Of a stretch of 64,000 nucleotides of DNA, positions 17,906 to 26,533 are shown one piece after another. Each line of letters begins with the position of its first letter. Position 1 is the first letter of the stretch. A program made the translations under genes and the position numbers. Below the pieces are notes generated by a model. It did no database searches and was not told the DNA's origin. It worked only from the letters and a program-made list of their open reading frames with translations. The DNA lies in NCBI GenBank assembly GCA_036984305.1, contig BQWY01000001.1:2191501-2255500 (forward strand). Reading direction: 5' to 3'. This stretch comes from Nitrospira sp. GTDB lineage: Bacteria; Nitrospirota; Nitrospiria; Nitrospirales; Nitrospiraceae.

Positions 17906-19331
17906 AGTTCCTCCACATACATGCACATACATGGCATAGCGACCGAGCGCACGAACCCACATACGGACGCACACTATGCCACAAAATCTGGGGAATACCA
18001 CACGCTGTTTAGGAACGGATGGACGGAGTGGTGAGACTGGACCGCGCGTGAGGACCGCTCAGCATTCTAGTTGGGCGAGACGATGTCCTACCGCATCCAA
18101 CGGCTCCGGACACCGTCCCATCCTACGGAATCTACCGAGTGGGGCAAGATGGGCGAGACAACGGAAAACTCAACGGAATCGAAGCAAGAGCCGACGCTGT
18201 CCATTCAATAGTCGTTGACAAGCGATGAACTTGTGCCACCAGCTACGCAACATGGCCTCGCGTCCCTTTACCGTCGCAGTGAGGCCGGACATCCGTGGCA
18301 TCCGGATATGAACCCTTGATTGTGGCCGTAGCGGCCGTGTCATTGAACGCCGTGCAGCCGAGATAGCCGCGCGTCTATCCAGTGGTGCACGCCGAAGCCG
18401 AGTGTGAGGATGGCTGAGGGCCGTGATCAACCGACTCAGGATCGATCCGAGTATAGGGGCGATGCGGATGTTTCCCTGTGTGGGTCCGGGACTGGGGGTG
18501 TGAGGTTCGGTGGAGTGAGGCGAAATCTTGGGACACTCGGACACATCGGATACAATTGCCGCAGCCGGGATGTTCCTCGCCTGACGAAATTGACGAACCT
18601 CAACGTGCGCAGGTCGCAGCACACGACTAGCCAGCATCATACCGAATTCCTGTGCCCTGCGCTCCCGGCGAGCTCTCTGATTTCGAATACCACACAGGGT
18701 CTGCTCAACCGATGTTTTCAGTGGGATGCTCAGTGTCATAGACTTTCCCCCTTGCGTAAGGATCCGGTCGTCCGGCTTGCGAAGGTCACGGTCTAGGTAG
18801 TGGGCAGAATAGGTCGGATGAGCCTTACTGGAAATACCGGAGAGGTGGGGCGGTGCCTACGTTGGCAGGGTTTTAGCCGAGAACGCGGTGGAAGCCATTT
18901 TTTGTCTCCGAACCATGGACCAGCTTGATGACGTGCACTTTATGACCGCATATCACGCGGTTAAGGACACACGGAGTGGAGAACCAAGGGAAACAACGGG
19001 TTGAATCCACTCGATGTGATCCGGGCCGCATGCAGGAACCCGGAGTTGTTGTCCCAATCGAGGTCGCTTACCCAGCCAACAATGACTCGGGATACGCCAA
19101 CCCTATGGAGGCGTACCCTTGGCGATACCATCCTTGATCTTGTCGATTACGTGCAAAACTGGGTTATGACTGGAGAAGAATCAGTAGTCGGCCTGTTGTG
19201 CGGACCATTCAATTGCGTTTCAAGGTGGTCGGCTTGGTAATGCGTCTATCCTCCCCTTGATCAGGGATGTGCACGAGCGTAGGCTCAAATTTTCGATCAG
19301 AACGACTTCGCGAACCCAGCGGAGGGGTGTC
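17906..19331. other. 1.4-kb gap with decayed coding-like DNA
   Basis: No intact gene is recognised. Third-position structure is weak, and open frames lack family motifs. A minus-strand start with a good ribosome-binding site is present at 18739 (see the pseudogene entry). A TTG-started plus frame at 19001-19240 has no supporting motif. This looks like a former gene or mobile region that has decayed. Confidence 0.4.
18170..18739 (-). pseudogene. Possible decayed antitoxin-like gene
   Basis: A frame of 189 codons starts at ATG 18739, preceded by AAGGGGGAAAGTCT, a good ribosome-binding site. Only the first 40 codons look protein-like: SIPLKTSVEQTL and later RAQEFGMMLASRVLR recall small antitoxins that begin SIPLKPSVEQ and carry an EEFA-type helix. 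The rest is Arg/Pro/Ser-rich, as expected of an out-of-frame or non-coding read. No partner toxin is next to it. A remnant is the best guess, and confidence is low. Confidence 0.25.
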
Positions 19332-20351
19332 ATGGCCAAGATGACTGCCGTGCAATTGTCCAAGCCTGGCGAGGAATGGGAGCTCGTTGAACGTGAAATA
19401 CCCGACCCTGGGCCTGGAATGGTCCGCATCAGGGTCGAGGCCTGTGGGATCTGCCACAGCGACGTGTTCGTGAAGGATGGACTGTGGCCGGGCTTGCAAT
19501 ACCCCCGGGTGCCGGGCCACGAAGTGGCAGGCCACATCGATGCGGTCGGTCCGAATGTCGCACAGTGGACGGTGGGGGCGCGAGTGGGTGTGGGCTGGCA
19601 CGGCGGGCACTGTGGCCACTGCGACCGCTGCCTGCGCGGTGACTTTCTGACGTGCCGCGTCGCAAAGATTTCCGGTATCACTGTCGACGGCGGATGGGGG
19701 GAATATATGGTGGCACCCGCCAATGTCGTGGCGGCCATACCGGAGGGAATTGCGCTCATCGAAGCGGCACCGTTACTCTGTGCCGGCATCACCACGTTCA
19801 ACAGCCTGCGGAACAGTGGGGCCAAGCCAGGGGACCTCGTCGCCGTGCATGGGATAGGCGGGCTTGGGCACCTCGGCATCCAATACGCGAATAAGATGGG
19901 CTTCTCTACGATTGCGGTCAACCGCGGATCGGACAAGGAAACGTTGGCGCGCAAACTGGGAGCACACCACTATATCGATGCGACCGCGGTGGATCCGGCC
20001 GAAGAACTCCAGCGTCTGGGAGGTGCACGAGTGATTCTCGCTACCGCCCCTGATGCCACGTCCATCTCATCCCTCGTGAACGGACTTGGAGTCAATGGCA
20101 GATTGCTGGTGGTAGCAGCACCGGGCGAACCGCTCTCGGTCAATGTCCTTACGTTGATCGGCAAACGGGCCTCGGTGCAAGGGTGGCCGTCAGGCACAGC
20201 GAAGGATTCGGAGGACGCCGTCCGATTCAGTACCATGACGGGCATACGGCCGATGATCGAGCCCTATCCGCTGGCAAAAGCCGCAGAGGCATATCGGCAG
20301 ATGTTGAGTGGAAAAGCGCGGTTTCGAGTGGTATTGCGGATGGGGAGCTGA
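19332..20351 (+). CDS. Zinc-dependent alcohol dehydrogenase (MDR superfamily)
   Basis: Oxidises alcohols or reduces aldehydes with NAD(P). The catalytic zinc ligands are in ACGICHSD and GHEVAG. The structural zinc has four cysteines in HCGHCDRCLRGDFLTC. The cofactor motif is GIGGLGHLGIQYA. The 339 residues are the usual length. GGAGGGG lies just before the ATG at 19332; a longer frame begins at 19257 without such a site. The lineage is the AdhP/cinnamyl-type group, so ethanol or small aldehydes are plausible substrates. It is a single-gene unit; EncFtn lies downstream on the other strand. Confidence 0.92.
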   Translation: MAKMTAVQLSKPGEEWELVEREIPDPGPGMVRIRVEACGICHSDVFVKDGLWPGLQYPRVPGHEVAGHIDAVGPNVAQWTVGARVGVGWHGGHCGHCDRCLRGDFLTCRVAKISGITVDGGWGEYMVAPANVVAAIPEGIALIEAAPLLCAGITTFNSLRNSGAKPGDLVAVHGIGGLGHLGIQYANKMGFSTIAVNRGSDKETLARKLGAHHYIDATAVDPAEELQRLGGARVILATAPDATSISSLVNGLGVNGRLLVVAAPGEPLSVNVLTLIGKRASVQGWPSGTAKDSEDAVRFSTMTGIRPMIEPYPLAKAAEAYRQMLSGKARFRVVLRMGS

Positions 20352-20517
20352 ACGACTCCACCACGGCTGGCGCGCGTGAACACCCGCAGAGACGCATGAG
20401 CCGCGGGTTTATGGTGCGCCGGGGAGAACCCGTCGACATGGAATTCCGGCCGAGATACCTCGGATTGGCGTCGCGATTGATTCCCCAACCCAGAGCGGCG
20501 CCGGCCAGGACAATTCC

Positions 20518-20805
20518 TCACTCGTGCGCAATGGACTTCTTGGTAAAGAGATACTCCTTCAGATGATCTGAAAAGGTGGCATCTTTTCGGCGAATCCATT
20601 CGAGCACCATCGAGGCATGCTCTTTCTCTTCGTCTCGATTGTGCGCGAGGATGTCCTTCAGCTCGGCATCCGTGCAAGCGTCCACCCGCTGGTTGTACCA
20701 ATCGACCGCTTCCAATTCTTCCATGAGCGACGTGATGGCACGGTGCATATCCCGTGTTGCTTCCGAAAGGTCTTCAAATCGTTCGTGGTAACCCTCGTTG
20801 GCCAT
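20518..20805 (-). CDS. Encapsulated-ferritin (EncFtn) family protein without a cargo tag
   Basis: The 95-residue two-helix protein closely follows the EncFtn family, which forms decameric ferroxidases inside encapsulin shells and oxidises Fe(II). Conserved elements: HRAI..LMEELEAVDWY (Glu30, Trp36, Tyr37), the NQRVDA turn, and AHNRDEEKEHA with the iron ligands Glu60 and His63. Known members have a C-terminal linker ending in a shell-targeting peptide of the LGIGSL type; here the protein stops at TKKSIAHE right after the second helix. No encapsulin gene is in the window. GAGGAGA lies before the ATG at 20805. Confidence 0.9.
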   Translation of the reverse strand: MANEGYHERFEDLSEATRDMHRAITSLMEELEAVDWYNQRVDACTDAELKDILAHNRDEEKEHASMVLEWIRRKDATFSDHLKEYLFTKKSIAHE

Positions 20806-21028
20806 GGAATCTCCTCTACAAGTATTGTCGGAATCGGATGCAGCCGTGGAAAACGCGGCGATCAATCCCGCCGGGTACGGCAATCCGTATCAAGCGGAAT
20901 CTAGTCCGGCCTGGAAAAGTTGTCAATCTCAAGCACGGTGGACAAACCGACCCGAGCGCCGGATTCGTGAAGGGATCAGACTCGATCCAATGGTACGGCA
21001 CATCGCTCGATTGGTGAAGCACGGGGCA

Positions 21029-22048
21029 TCATGTTGGCATACCCACCGTACGACCGACAGGAGTAGGCTCCTGAGCGTGACTGCGCCCCCCTCTGGCTTG
21101 GCTCCGGAATCGAGCTGGTGGCAGCCCGAATTCGCGCTTGAAGGCCCGATTGAACGAAGGCTCGGACTCGTAGCCGACCTCTCCGGCCACTTCAACGACG
21201 CTCTTGGATGTGGAGGACAACAATTGAGCGGCAAGTTGCAGCCGCCATCGCGTCAGATAGCCGATCGGCGTGTCCGCGAGATAATGTCGGAATCGCTCGG
21301 CGAGCACCGAGCGTGAGACGCCGACAGCCTCTGCCAGCATGGCAATCGTCCATGGCCGAGCCGGGTCTCGATGCAGGCTGGCGAGGGCGCTTCCGACCTC
21401 GGGATCGCGCACACCGGCCAACCATCCGATTTGCGTGGCCGGCAATTGCGCAATGTACCGACGCAACGTTTCCACGAAGAGGACCTCCGAGAGTTTGGCC
21501 ACCACCGCCGCGCCACCGGGGCCTGAGGCTTCGGCATGGTCGACTGAGTACCGAAACGTGTCCTGCAACCATTGCCCGGAGCCGTGATCGCGGATGTTGA
21601 GCTTGATGATGGACGGCAAGCCGGCCAAAAACACCTGACTCAATCGACGGTCACAGGTCATGTAGCCGCAAATCACTTTCGTGAGTTCCCCCCCACCTCC
21701 GAATCGCGACAACATTCTTCGTTCGGCCAGCACCTGTCGGATTTCTTGGGTGCTGTCCACCGGCATGACCGGAGGGCCATTTCCCATGAGATGCGCATCC
21801 CCGCGCGGGAACATGACAATGTCACCGGCCACGAGCGGCAACGGACGATCATCCTGCTCAACGCGCGCGTGAGCCTGTCCTTCGGTGATCAAATGAAAGA
21901 TGATGACATGCTTGGTCGGGGCCAACAGAAACGACGCCATGGTACCGCTGTCCGGTTCTCGCATGCACCACGGGGCGGAGAATTCGCCATTGAAGAACAC
22001 GGCGCCGTCGAGTTTCACGGCCCTCAGCACCTCGGACAGCACATCCAT
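21029..22048 (-). CDS. AraC-family transcriptional regulator with N-terminal cupin
   Basis: Residues 1-190 form a cupin-like sensor (AGDIVMFPRGDAHLMGN is the metal/cupin block) of the type found in AraC regulators of dehydrogenases and efflux systems. The C-terminal 100 residues are the double helix-turn-helix: WTIAMLAEAVGVSRSVLAERF and then VVEVAGEVGYESEPSFNRAFKREFG, the canonical AraC signature. It is divergent from the methyltransferase/sulfite-oxidase operon, and three CGGCTAAG boxes lie between them, so that operon is the likely target. The effector is unknown. Confidence 0.9.
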   Translation of the reverse strand: MDVLSEVLRAVKLDGAVFFNGEFSAPWCMREPDSGTMASFLLAPTKHVIIFHLITEGQAHARVEQDDRPLPLVAGDIVMFPRGDAHLMGNGPPVMPVDSTQEIRQVLAERRMLSRFGGGGELTKVICGYMTCDRRLSQVFLAGLPSIIKLNIRDHGSGQWLQDTFRYSVDHAEASGPGGAAVVAKLSEVLFVETLRRYIAQLPATQIGWLAGVRDPEVGSALASLHRDPARPWTIAMLAEAVGVSRSVLAERFRHYLADTPIGYLTRWRLQLAAQLLSSTSKSVVEVAGEVGYESEPSFNRAFKREFGLPPARFRSQARGGRSHAQEPTPVGRTVGMPT

Positions 22049-22096
22049 CGACGGTTTGCTCGCCTGGGCAAAGAGATGAGAAGTTCGTCGTACGCT

Positions 22097-22156
22097 CGGC
22101 TAAGTGGAATTGCAGCTTACCATTCTCCGGCTAAGAGAGCCAGACGGCCGGCTAAG
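22097..22156. promoter_or_regulatory. Three direct CGGCTAAG boxes in the divergent AraC intergenic region
   Basis: CGGCTAAG occurs at 22097-22104, 22128-22135 and 22149-22156, all in the same orientation. Start-to-start spacings are 31 and 21 bases, close to three and two helical turns, so all boxes face one side of the DNA. The boxes lie between the AraC gene start (22048) and the methyltransferase start (22242). AraC proteins bind direct repeats with this spacing, so these are probable operator half-sites. Confidence 0.55.
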
Positions 22157-22241
22157 ACAGCCGGCCCATTCGGCGCTACAGTGCCTGGCGTCACGCAAGC
22201 GTGTCGCCGACACACACATCACCAGGAGAAGGGAGGGCGGG

Positions 22242-23063
22242 ATGACGACTAGCACGGAAGTTGTAGAAATGGACGGGTTGAAACGTCGGCTCCACCAGAC
22301 ATGGATGGCCGGCGACTATGATCGCTTTTCGCGGTATATGGAGGCCGGCGCTCGGGAGTTCTACGAACGCCTGAACTTGGCCCCCGGGAGTCGACTGCTC
22401 GATGTCGGCTGTGGGTCCGGGCAGTTGGCCCTGATGGCGGCCAAGGATGGCCTGGATGTCACCGGAGTGGACATTGCGCTCAATTGGGTGGAGCGAGCTC
22501 GGGCTCGTGCCAAGGCCGAGGATCTGAGAGCCAGGTTCGAAGAGGCCGATGCGGAGTCACTGCCGTTCGAGGATGCCACGTTCGATACGGTGGCCAGTCT
22601 GATCGGGGCCATGTTCGCTCCGCGCCCGGATCGAGTCGCGCGCGAACTCCTGCGCGTGTGTACGCCAGGCGGAGCGGTGACAATGGCGAACTGGACCCCC
22701 AAGGGTTTCGTCGGAGAGATGTTCAAGACGGTGAGCAAGTTCATCGCGCCGTCCGGCATGCCGTCTCCAACGCTATGGGGGGATGAAACGACCGTACGCG
22801 AACGGCTGGGGAAGGGAACGTCCGAGCTGCAGCTGAACAGACGGATGTACACGTTTAACTATCCCTTTTCGCCGGCTGAGGTGGTCGAGTTCTTCCGTCT
22901 TTACTATGGACCGACTCATCAGGCCTTTGCCGCGCTCGACGCCGACGGGCAGAAACGGCTGCGTTTCGATTTGGAAGCGCTCTGGGCGTCGCACAATCGC
23001 GGCGGGTCAGGCAACACGGTCGTGTTGGCCGAATATCTGGAAGTTATCGGCATCCGAGCGTGA
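22242..23063 (+). CDS. Class I SAM-dependent methyltransferase
   Basis: A 273-residue methyltransferase of the Methyltransf_25/UbiE-like group: RLLDVGCGSGQLALMAA is motif I, VTGVDIALNWVERAR motif II, and LPFEDATFDTVASLIG the acidic post-motif. The C-terminal part (PFSPAEVVEFFRLYYGPT) recalls small-molecule methyltransferases. GGGAGGGCGGG precedes the ATG at 22242; the frame is open to 22104 but runs through the operator boxes. First gene of a two-gene unit with the molybdopterin oxidoreductase, opposite the AraC regulator. The substrate is unknown. Confidence 0.85.
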   Translation: MTTSTEVVEMDGLKRRLHQTWMAGDYDRFSRYMEAGAREFYERLNLAPGSRLLDVGCGSGQLALMAAKDGLDVTGVDIALNWVERARARAKAEDLRARFEEADAESLPFEDATFDTVASLIGAMFAPRPDRVARELLRVCTPGGAVTMANWTPKGFVGEMFKTVSKFIAPSGMPSPTLWGDETTVRERLGKGTSELQLNRRMYTFNYPFSPAEVVEFFRLYYGPTHQAFAALDADGQKRLRFDLEALWASHNRGGSGNTVVLAEYLEVIGIRA

Positions 23064-23098
23064 GCAGGGAGAAACAAACGGACCACAGGAGGGGCACG

Positions 23099-24316
23099 AT
23101 GACACCAATGAACAAGCAGACGGACGATACCGGCAGACACGAGGCAGGCAACCTATCCCGACGCGACGTTCTCGTCAGGGGAGGCTCGGCACTTGCCCTG
23201 CTGGCCATGATGGATACTTCACTCTTCACGCGGATCGCCGGAGCGGCCGCTGGCGGGCAAGTCATCCCGTTTACCGACCAGCCGCCCGCCGCCCCAGAGG
23301 CGGCTGTGAAAGCGTACGGCGAACTGAACCGGATGGACTGGCAGAACTTGACTCAGTGGATCACGCCGAACGATCAGTTTTTCTCCGTGAGTCATTACAA
23401 CCGGCCGGTGATCAAGCCGGAGGAGTTCAAGCTCGAGATCACCGGGCTTGTGAACAATCCAAGGACCTTCACCCTTGCCGAATTGAAGCGTCGTCCGCGG
23501 CAGGAAGTTCTCTTCACCCTTGAGTGCGCGGGCAATCACGGATTCGAATGGTTTACCGGCGGCATCGGCACGGCGAAATGGGCCGGTACTCCACTCGCTC
23601 CCATTCTCCAGGAGGCCGGTCTGAGACGAGAAGGTCTAGAGATCGTGTTCTTTGGCGCGGACGCCGGGGACGAGGAGGTGCGGAACGTCAAAATGCGCCA
23701 GGAATTCAGCCGCAGCCTGTCCGTATCTGACGCCCTGCGCCCCGAGGTGCTGCTGTGTTACGAAATGAACGGCGAACCGCTGCCACATGAGCATGGATTT
23801 CCGGTGCGGCTCATCGTGCCCGGCTGGTACGGAGTCGCGAATGTGAAGTGGCTCTCACGGATCGACGTCACGGGCCGGCGGTGGGCCGGTCGGTTCATGT
23901 CGCGCGACTACGTGACGATTCGTGAAGAGGAACAAGCGGGCGGAAAGACGGTCTGGACGCAAAAAGTTGTGGGGCCGGCCCGCGTGAAATCCATCACGGC
24001 GCGGGTCGTGTCTCGAGGCGGCCGTTATCAGATCGAGGGCGCGGCCTGGGGAGGGCCGATTGACCGCGTCGAAGTTCAGGTGGATAAGGGGCCCTGGGTT
24101 CCCGCCACCATCACGCGCGGCAAGGAGCAAGACTTCGCCTGGAAGTTTTGGACTCTGGACTGGACCGGCGTCGTGCCCGGGGAACATACGATCACATCGC
24201 GTGCCGTCGACCGGCAGGGAAACGTCCAGCCTTCCGCGGACGATCCGTTCTTGACGAAGAAACATACCTACTGGGAGAGCAACGGACAAATTACGCGACG
24301 GATTCGGATCGCGTGA
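23099..24316 (+). CDS. Sulfite oxidase-family molybdopterin oxidoreductase, Tat-exported
   Basis: The 405-residue protein has a twin-arginine signal (LSRRDVLVRGGSALALLA, about residues 19-36), so it folds with its molybdopterin in the cytosol and is exported. The molybdenum ligand is Cys143 in TLECAGNHG, equivalent to the CAGNRR block of sulfite oxidases. The C-terminal half is the Mo-co dimerisation domain (GAAWGGPIDRVEVQVDKG). It is of the SorA/SoxC type without haem. AGGAGGGG precedes the ATG at 23099. Sulfite is the family substrate, but the exact one is not provable. Downstream of the methyltransferase with a 35-base gap. Confidence 0.88.
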   Translation: MTPMNKQTDDTGRHEAGNLSRRDVLVRGGSALALLAMMDTSLFTRIAGAAAGGQVIPFTDQPPAAPEAAVKAYGELNRMDWQNLTQWITPNDQFFSVSHYNRPVIKPEEFKLEITGLVNNPRTFTLAELKRRPRQEVLFTLECAGNHGFEWFTGGIGTAKWAGTPLAPILQEAGLRREGLEIVFFGADAGDEEVRNVKMRQEFSRSLSVSDALRPEVLLCYEMNGEPLPHEHGFPVRLIVPGWYGVANVKWLSRIDVTGRRWAGRFMSRDYVTIREEEQAGGKTVWTQKVVGPARVKSITARVVSRGGRYQIEGAAWGGPIDRVEVQVDKGPWVPATITRGKEQDFAWKFWTLDWTGVVPGEHTITSRAVDRQGNVQPSADDPFLTKKHTYWESNGQITRRIRIA

Positions 24317-24410
24317 ACCGGCCACGAACATGGTTGTCAGAACCGACCATTGGGCATCAGACGCCGGGTAGGGGCGAGCGCAGCATGAGCTGCGGCTGAC
24401 CGGCCACGAG

Positions 24411-24435
24411 CGGCCTGGTGCAAGGCACCGGGCCG
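24411..24435. terminator. Long hairpin between convergent genes
   Basis: An 11-bp stem (CGGCCTGGTGC paired with GCACCGGGCCG, one G-T wobble) closes a three-base AAG loop. It sits between the sulfite oxidase gene and the convergent O-methyltransferase gene. No T-run follows, so it may act as a bidirectional stop or mRNA 3'-end stabiliser. Confidence 0.45.
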
Positions 24436-24450
24436 TCTCGCTGTCACAAC

Positions 24451-25485
24451 CTAGGCAGGGACGGCTTCGACGACGCTCACGGGAGTGTCAGTGGGGACCA
24501 CGCGCGTCAGACGAAAGCCGCCCTTTTTCAAGAGGCTCCCGTATTCTTCCGCCGTGCGCTCCTGTCCTCCAGGACCCACCAGCATCATCATGTCGAGCAT
24601 TTTTCCTGGATGAGGTGCATTCCCCTCCGGCAACACCATCTCGATAATCAACAGACGGCTGGCCGGCGGCATCGCACGTCGGCAGTGACCGAAGATGGTG
24701 AGGCACTGGGCTTCACTCCAGTCGTGAATGATGTGCGAGAGCAGGTAGGCGTCCCCACCATTGGGGACGCGCTCGAAGAAGCTCCCGGCCTCGATCGTCA
24801 CACGGTCGGTGAGCTTTCGCTCCTGAATCAACGTCGGCGCGTCTCGCACGACGTGGGGAAGATCGTAGAGGATCCCCCGTGACTTCGGATACTTCGCGAG
24901 GATCGTCGTGAGCAAGTTGCCCGTCGCACCGCCGATGTCCACGATCGTGCCGAGTCCGGAGAAATCGTAGGCCGTTGCCACGGCGGCCGGTTCGGCACCG
25001 TGGAAACTGACCATCGTCTGGCTGAACAGCGACACTTCCTCGGGGTGTTGTCCAAGCCAATCAAAAAAAGGCATGCCCAAGGCGAGATCGAATCCAGGTT
25101 TGCCGGTTTGAACCGACTCGAGCAAATGACCCCATCCACCAATCATCCAGGGATTAGCCAGCGTCAGAATCGCTGCGCGCGCGGCACCCGGTGCACCGGT
25201 CTTGAGCGCCTCGCCGAAAGGGGTCAGCGTGAACGCGCCCGCGTCATCTTCGGTCACCACTCCGAGGTGTCCCAACGTTCGAAGGAGGCGTCCCAACGCA
25301 GCGGCATGCGTGTGCGTGGCCGCTGCAAGCTCGTCGGCTCGCTTCTTTCCACCAGACAGCCGGTCGGCTAAACCTAACTTTGCCGTGACATACAAGACAT
25401 GAGAGGCCCAATGCGCGGTGGCCATGTGCACAAGCTGCGCATGCGGCGGTGCGGTGTGGGGCGTGTCGGCTTGATTCATAGACAT
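24451..25485 (-). CDS. O-methyltransferase (family 2, acetylserotonin/hydroxyneurosporene type)
   Basis: The N-terminal 95 residues are the winged-helix dimerisation domain (ATAHWASHVLYVTAKLGLAD, LGRLLRTLGHLGV). The C-terminal domain binds SAM: TIVDIGGATGNLLTTIL, then the catalytic region LLSHIIHDWSEAQCL with the His-Asp pair, and LIIEMVLPEG. This is a complete plant-type O-methyltransferase fold, used on phenolic or small hydroxylated compounds. Several ATGs lie within six codons; 25485 has GGAG at nine bases. It lies downstream of the MBL-fold gene but 187 bases away, so it may be a separate unit. Confidence 0.88.
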   Translation of the reverse strand: MSMNQADTPHTAPPHAQLVHMATAHWASHVLYVTAKLGLADRLSGGKKRADELAAATHTHAAALGRLLRTLGHLGVVTEDDAGAFTLTPFGEALKTGAPGAARAAILTLANPWMIGGWGHLLESVQTGKPGFDLALGMPFFDWLGQHPEEVSLFSQTMVSFHGAEPAAVATAYDFSGLGTIVDIGGATGNLLTTILAKYPKSRGILYDLPHVVRDAPTLIQERKLTDRVTIEAGSFFERVPNGGDAYLLSHIIHDWSEAQCLTIFGHCRRAMPPASRLLIIEMVLPEGNAPHPGKMLDMMMLVGPGGQERTAEEYGSLLKKGGFRLTRVVPTDTPVSVVEAVPA

Positions 25486-25672
25486 GGTCATGCTCTCCCA
25501 TCGTGGGTCTGGCGCGTAACATGTTGAGGACACTGAATGCGATGTCTGGGGAGAGTCTACTTCAATCGACGGGACAAAATCACTCCGCCTCCGACAACGG
25601 CGGCTGCATCACAGCCGCTGCGGAGCCACTGAAGCGCTGGAACTTGATCCCGCTGCGCTACGACAGGACCCA

Positions 25673-26398
25673 TTACTGAGCGAAGACCTTGCGGAGCACC
25701 CCCGCAAGATCAAGGAGGGCCTGCCGACCGTCTCCGACATAGACAGAGCCGTGCATCGTGGCCAACGTGTTCGGTTGAAGCGCAGCCAACCGTTGGAGTA
25801 TCGCCTCCGTCATCGTGGTATAGGGCAGATAGTTGGCCAGCGGACCCTTTTGATATTCAACCAACGTGGTTTCGCATCGTCCGATGATATCGGACTGGGT
25901 GACAGGTTCCACATCTCCCGTCTGATGAAACAAGTCCGAGCACAGCAGCGTCCCCTGCGTCTCTTCGAATAGGAGGCCAGCCTCCCAGGAATGTGGCACA
26001 TGCGGCGTTGAAAGGAAGCGAAAGCGATACGTGCCCGTCTCCAACACGTCCCCATCCGACATTCCTCTGGCAGGTCGAAGCGACAGACAATCATCCACGC
26101 TGACAAGCTTTCCGACCGTACTGCACAGGGCATCGGCTCCCGGCGCGAGGGTCTGCCACTCGGGCAACGTCCCACACTCATCGGCTTCGAAGTGGCTGAA
26201 ACCGATCCATCGAATGTTCCGAGGATCGATCAAGGACTGGACCGCCTCCTTCATAGCCGGAAACAGCGCCCGTGGCCCCGTGTGAAACAAGAGCGGTTGG
26301 GTATCCCGCAATAAATATTGGCTGAATTGCAGATCAAACGGAGCCACATACTCGGTGATCCGAAACAGATCCGGCGCCACTTCAGTAATCGTCGCCAT
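25673..26398 (-). CDS. Diiron-type metallo-beta-lactamase fold protein (ODP-like)
   Basis: The 241-residue protein has the metal motif HFEADE (His69, Glu71, Asp73), the HxExD form typical of the oxygen-reducing domain of flavodiiron proteins rather than the HxHxDH of hydrolases. Further ligands are expected in [19 protein letters not shown] and TMHGSVY. No flavodoxin domain is attached, so it would need a separate electron donor if it reduces O2 or NO; a sensor role is also possible. AAGGAG precedes the ATG at 26398. It lies 135 bases downstream of the sigma factor gene and may be in its regulon or operon. Confidence 0.8.
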   Translation of the reverse strand: MATITEVAPDLFRITEYVAPFDLQFSQYLLRDTQPLLFHTGPRALFPAMKEAVQSLIDPRNIRWIGFSHFEADECGTLPEWQTLAPGADALCSTVGKLVSVDDCLSLRPARGMSDGDVLETGTYRFRFLSTPHVPHSWEAGLLFEETQGTLLCSDLFHQTGDVEPVTQSDIIGRCETTLVEYQKGPLANYLPYTTMTEAILQRLAALQPNTLATMHGSVYVGDGRQALLDLAGVLRKVFAQ

Positions 26399-26533
26399 AA
26401 GTACTCCTTGTGTCGTCGAGGCGGTACGCTCGCCTCCGTGAAAGTCAATGCATGTGGGCATCATCTGCCTGAGTCTGCTTCATGGTTCACCGTGGGACAT
26501 GCCCCCCCCCGCACTCCGCCCGACCGCCCGGCG

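Noticed and set aside
19220-19954. 244-codon minus frame across the alcohol dehydrogenase
   Set aside because: Antisense shadow; zinc and cofactor motifs are on the plus strand.
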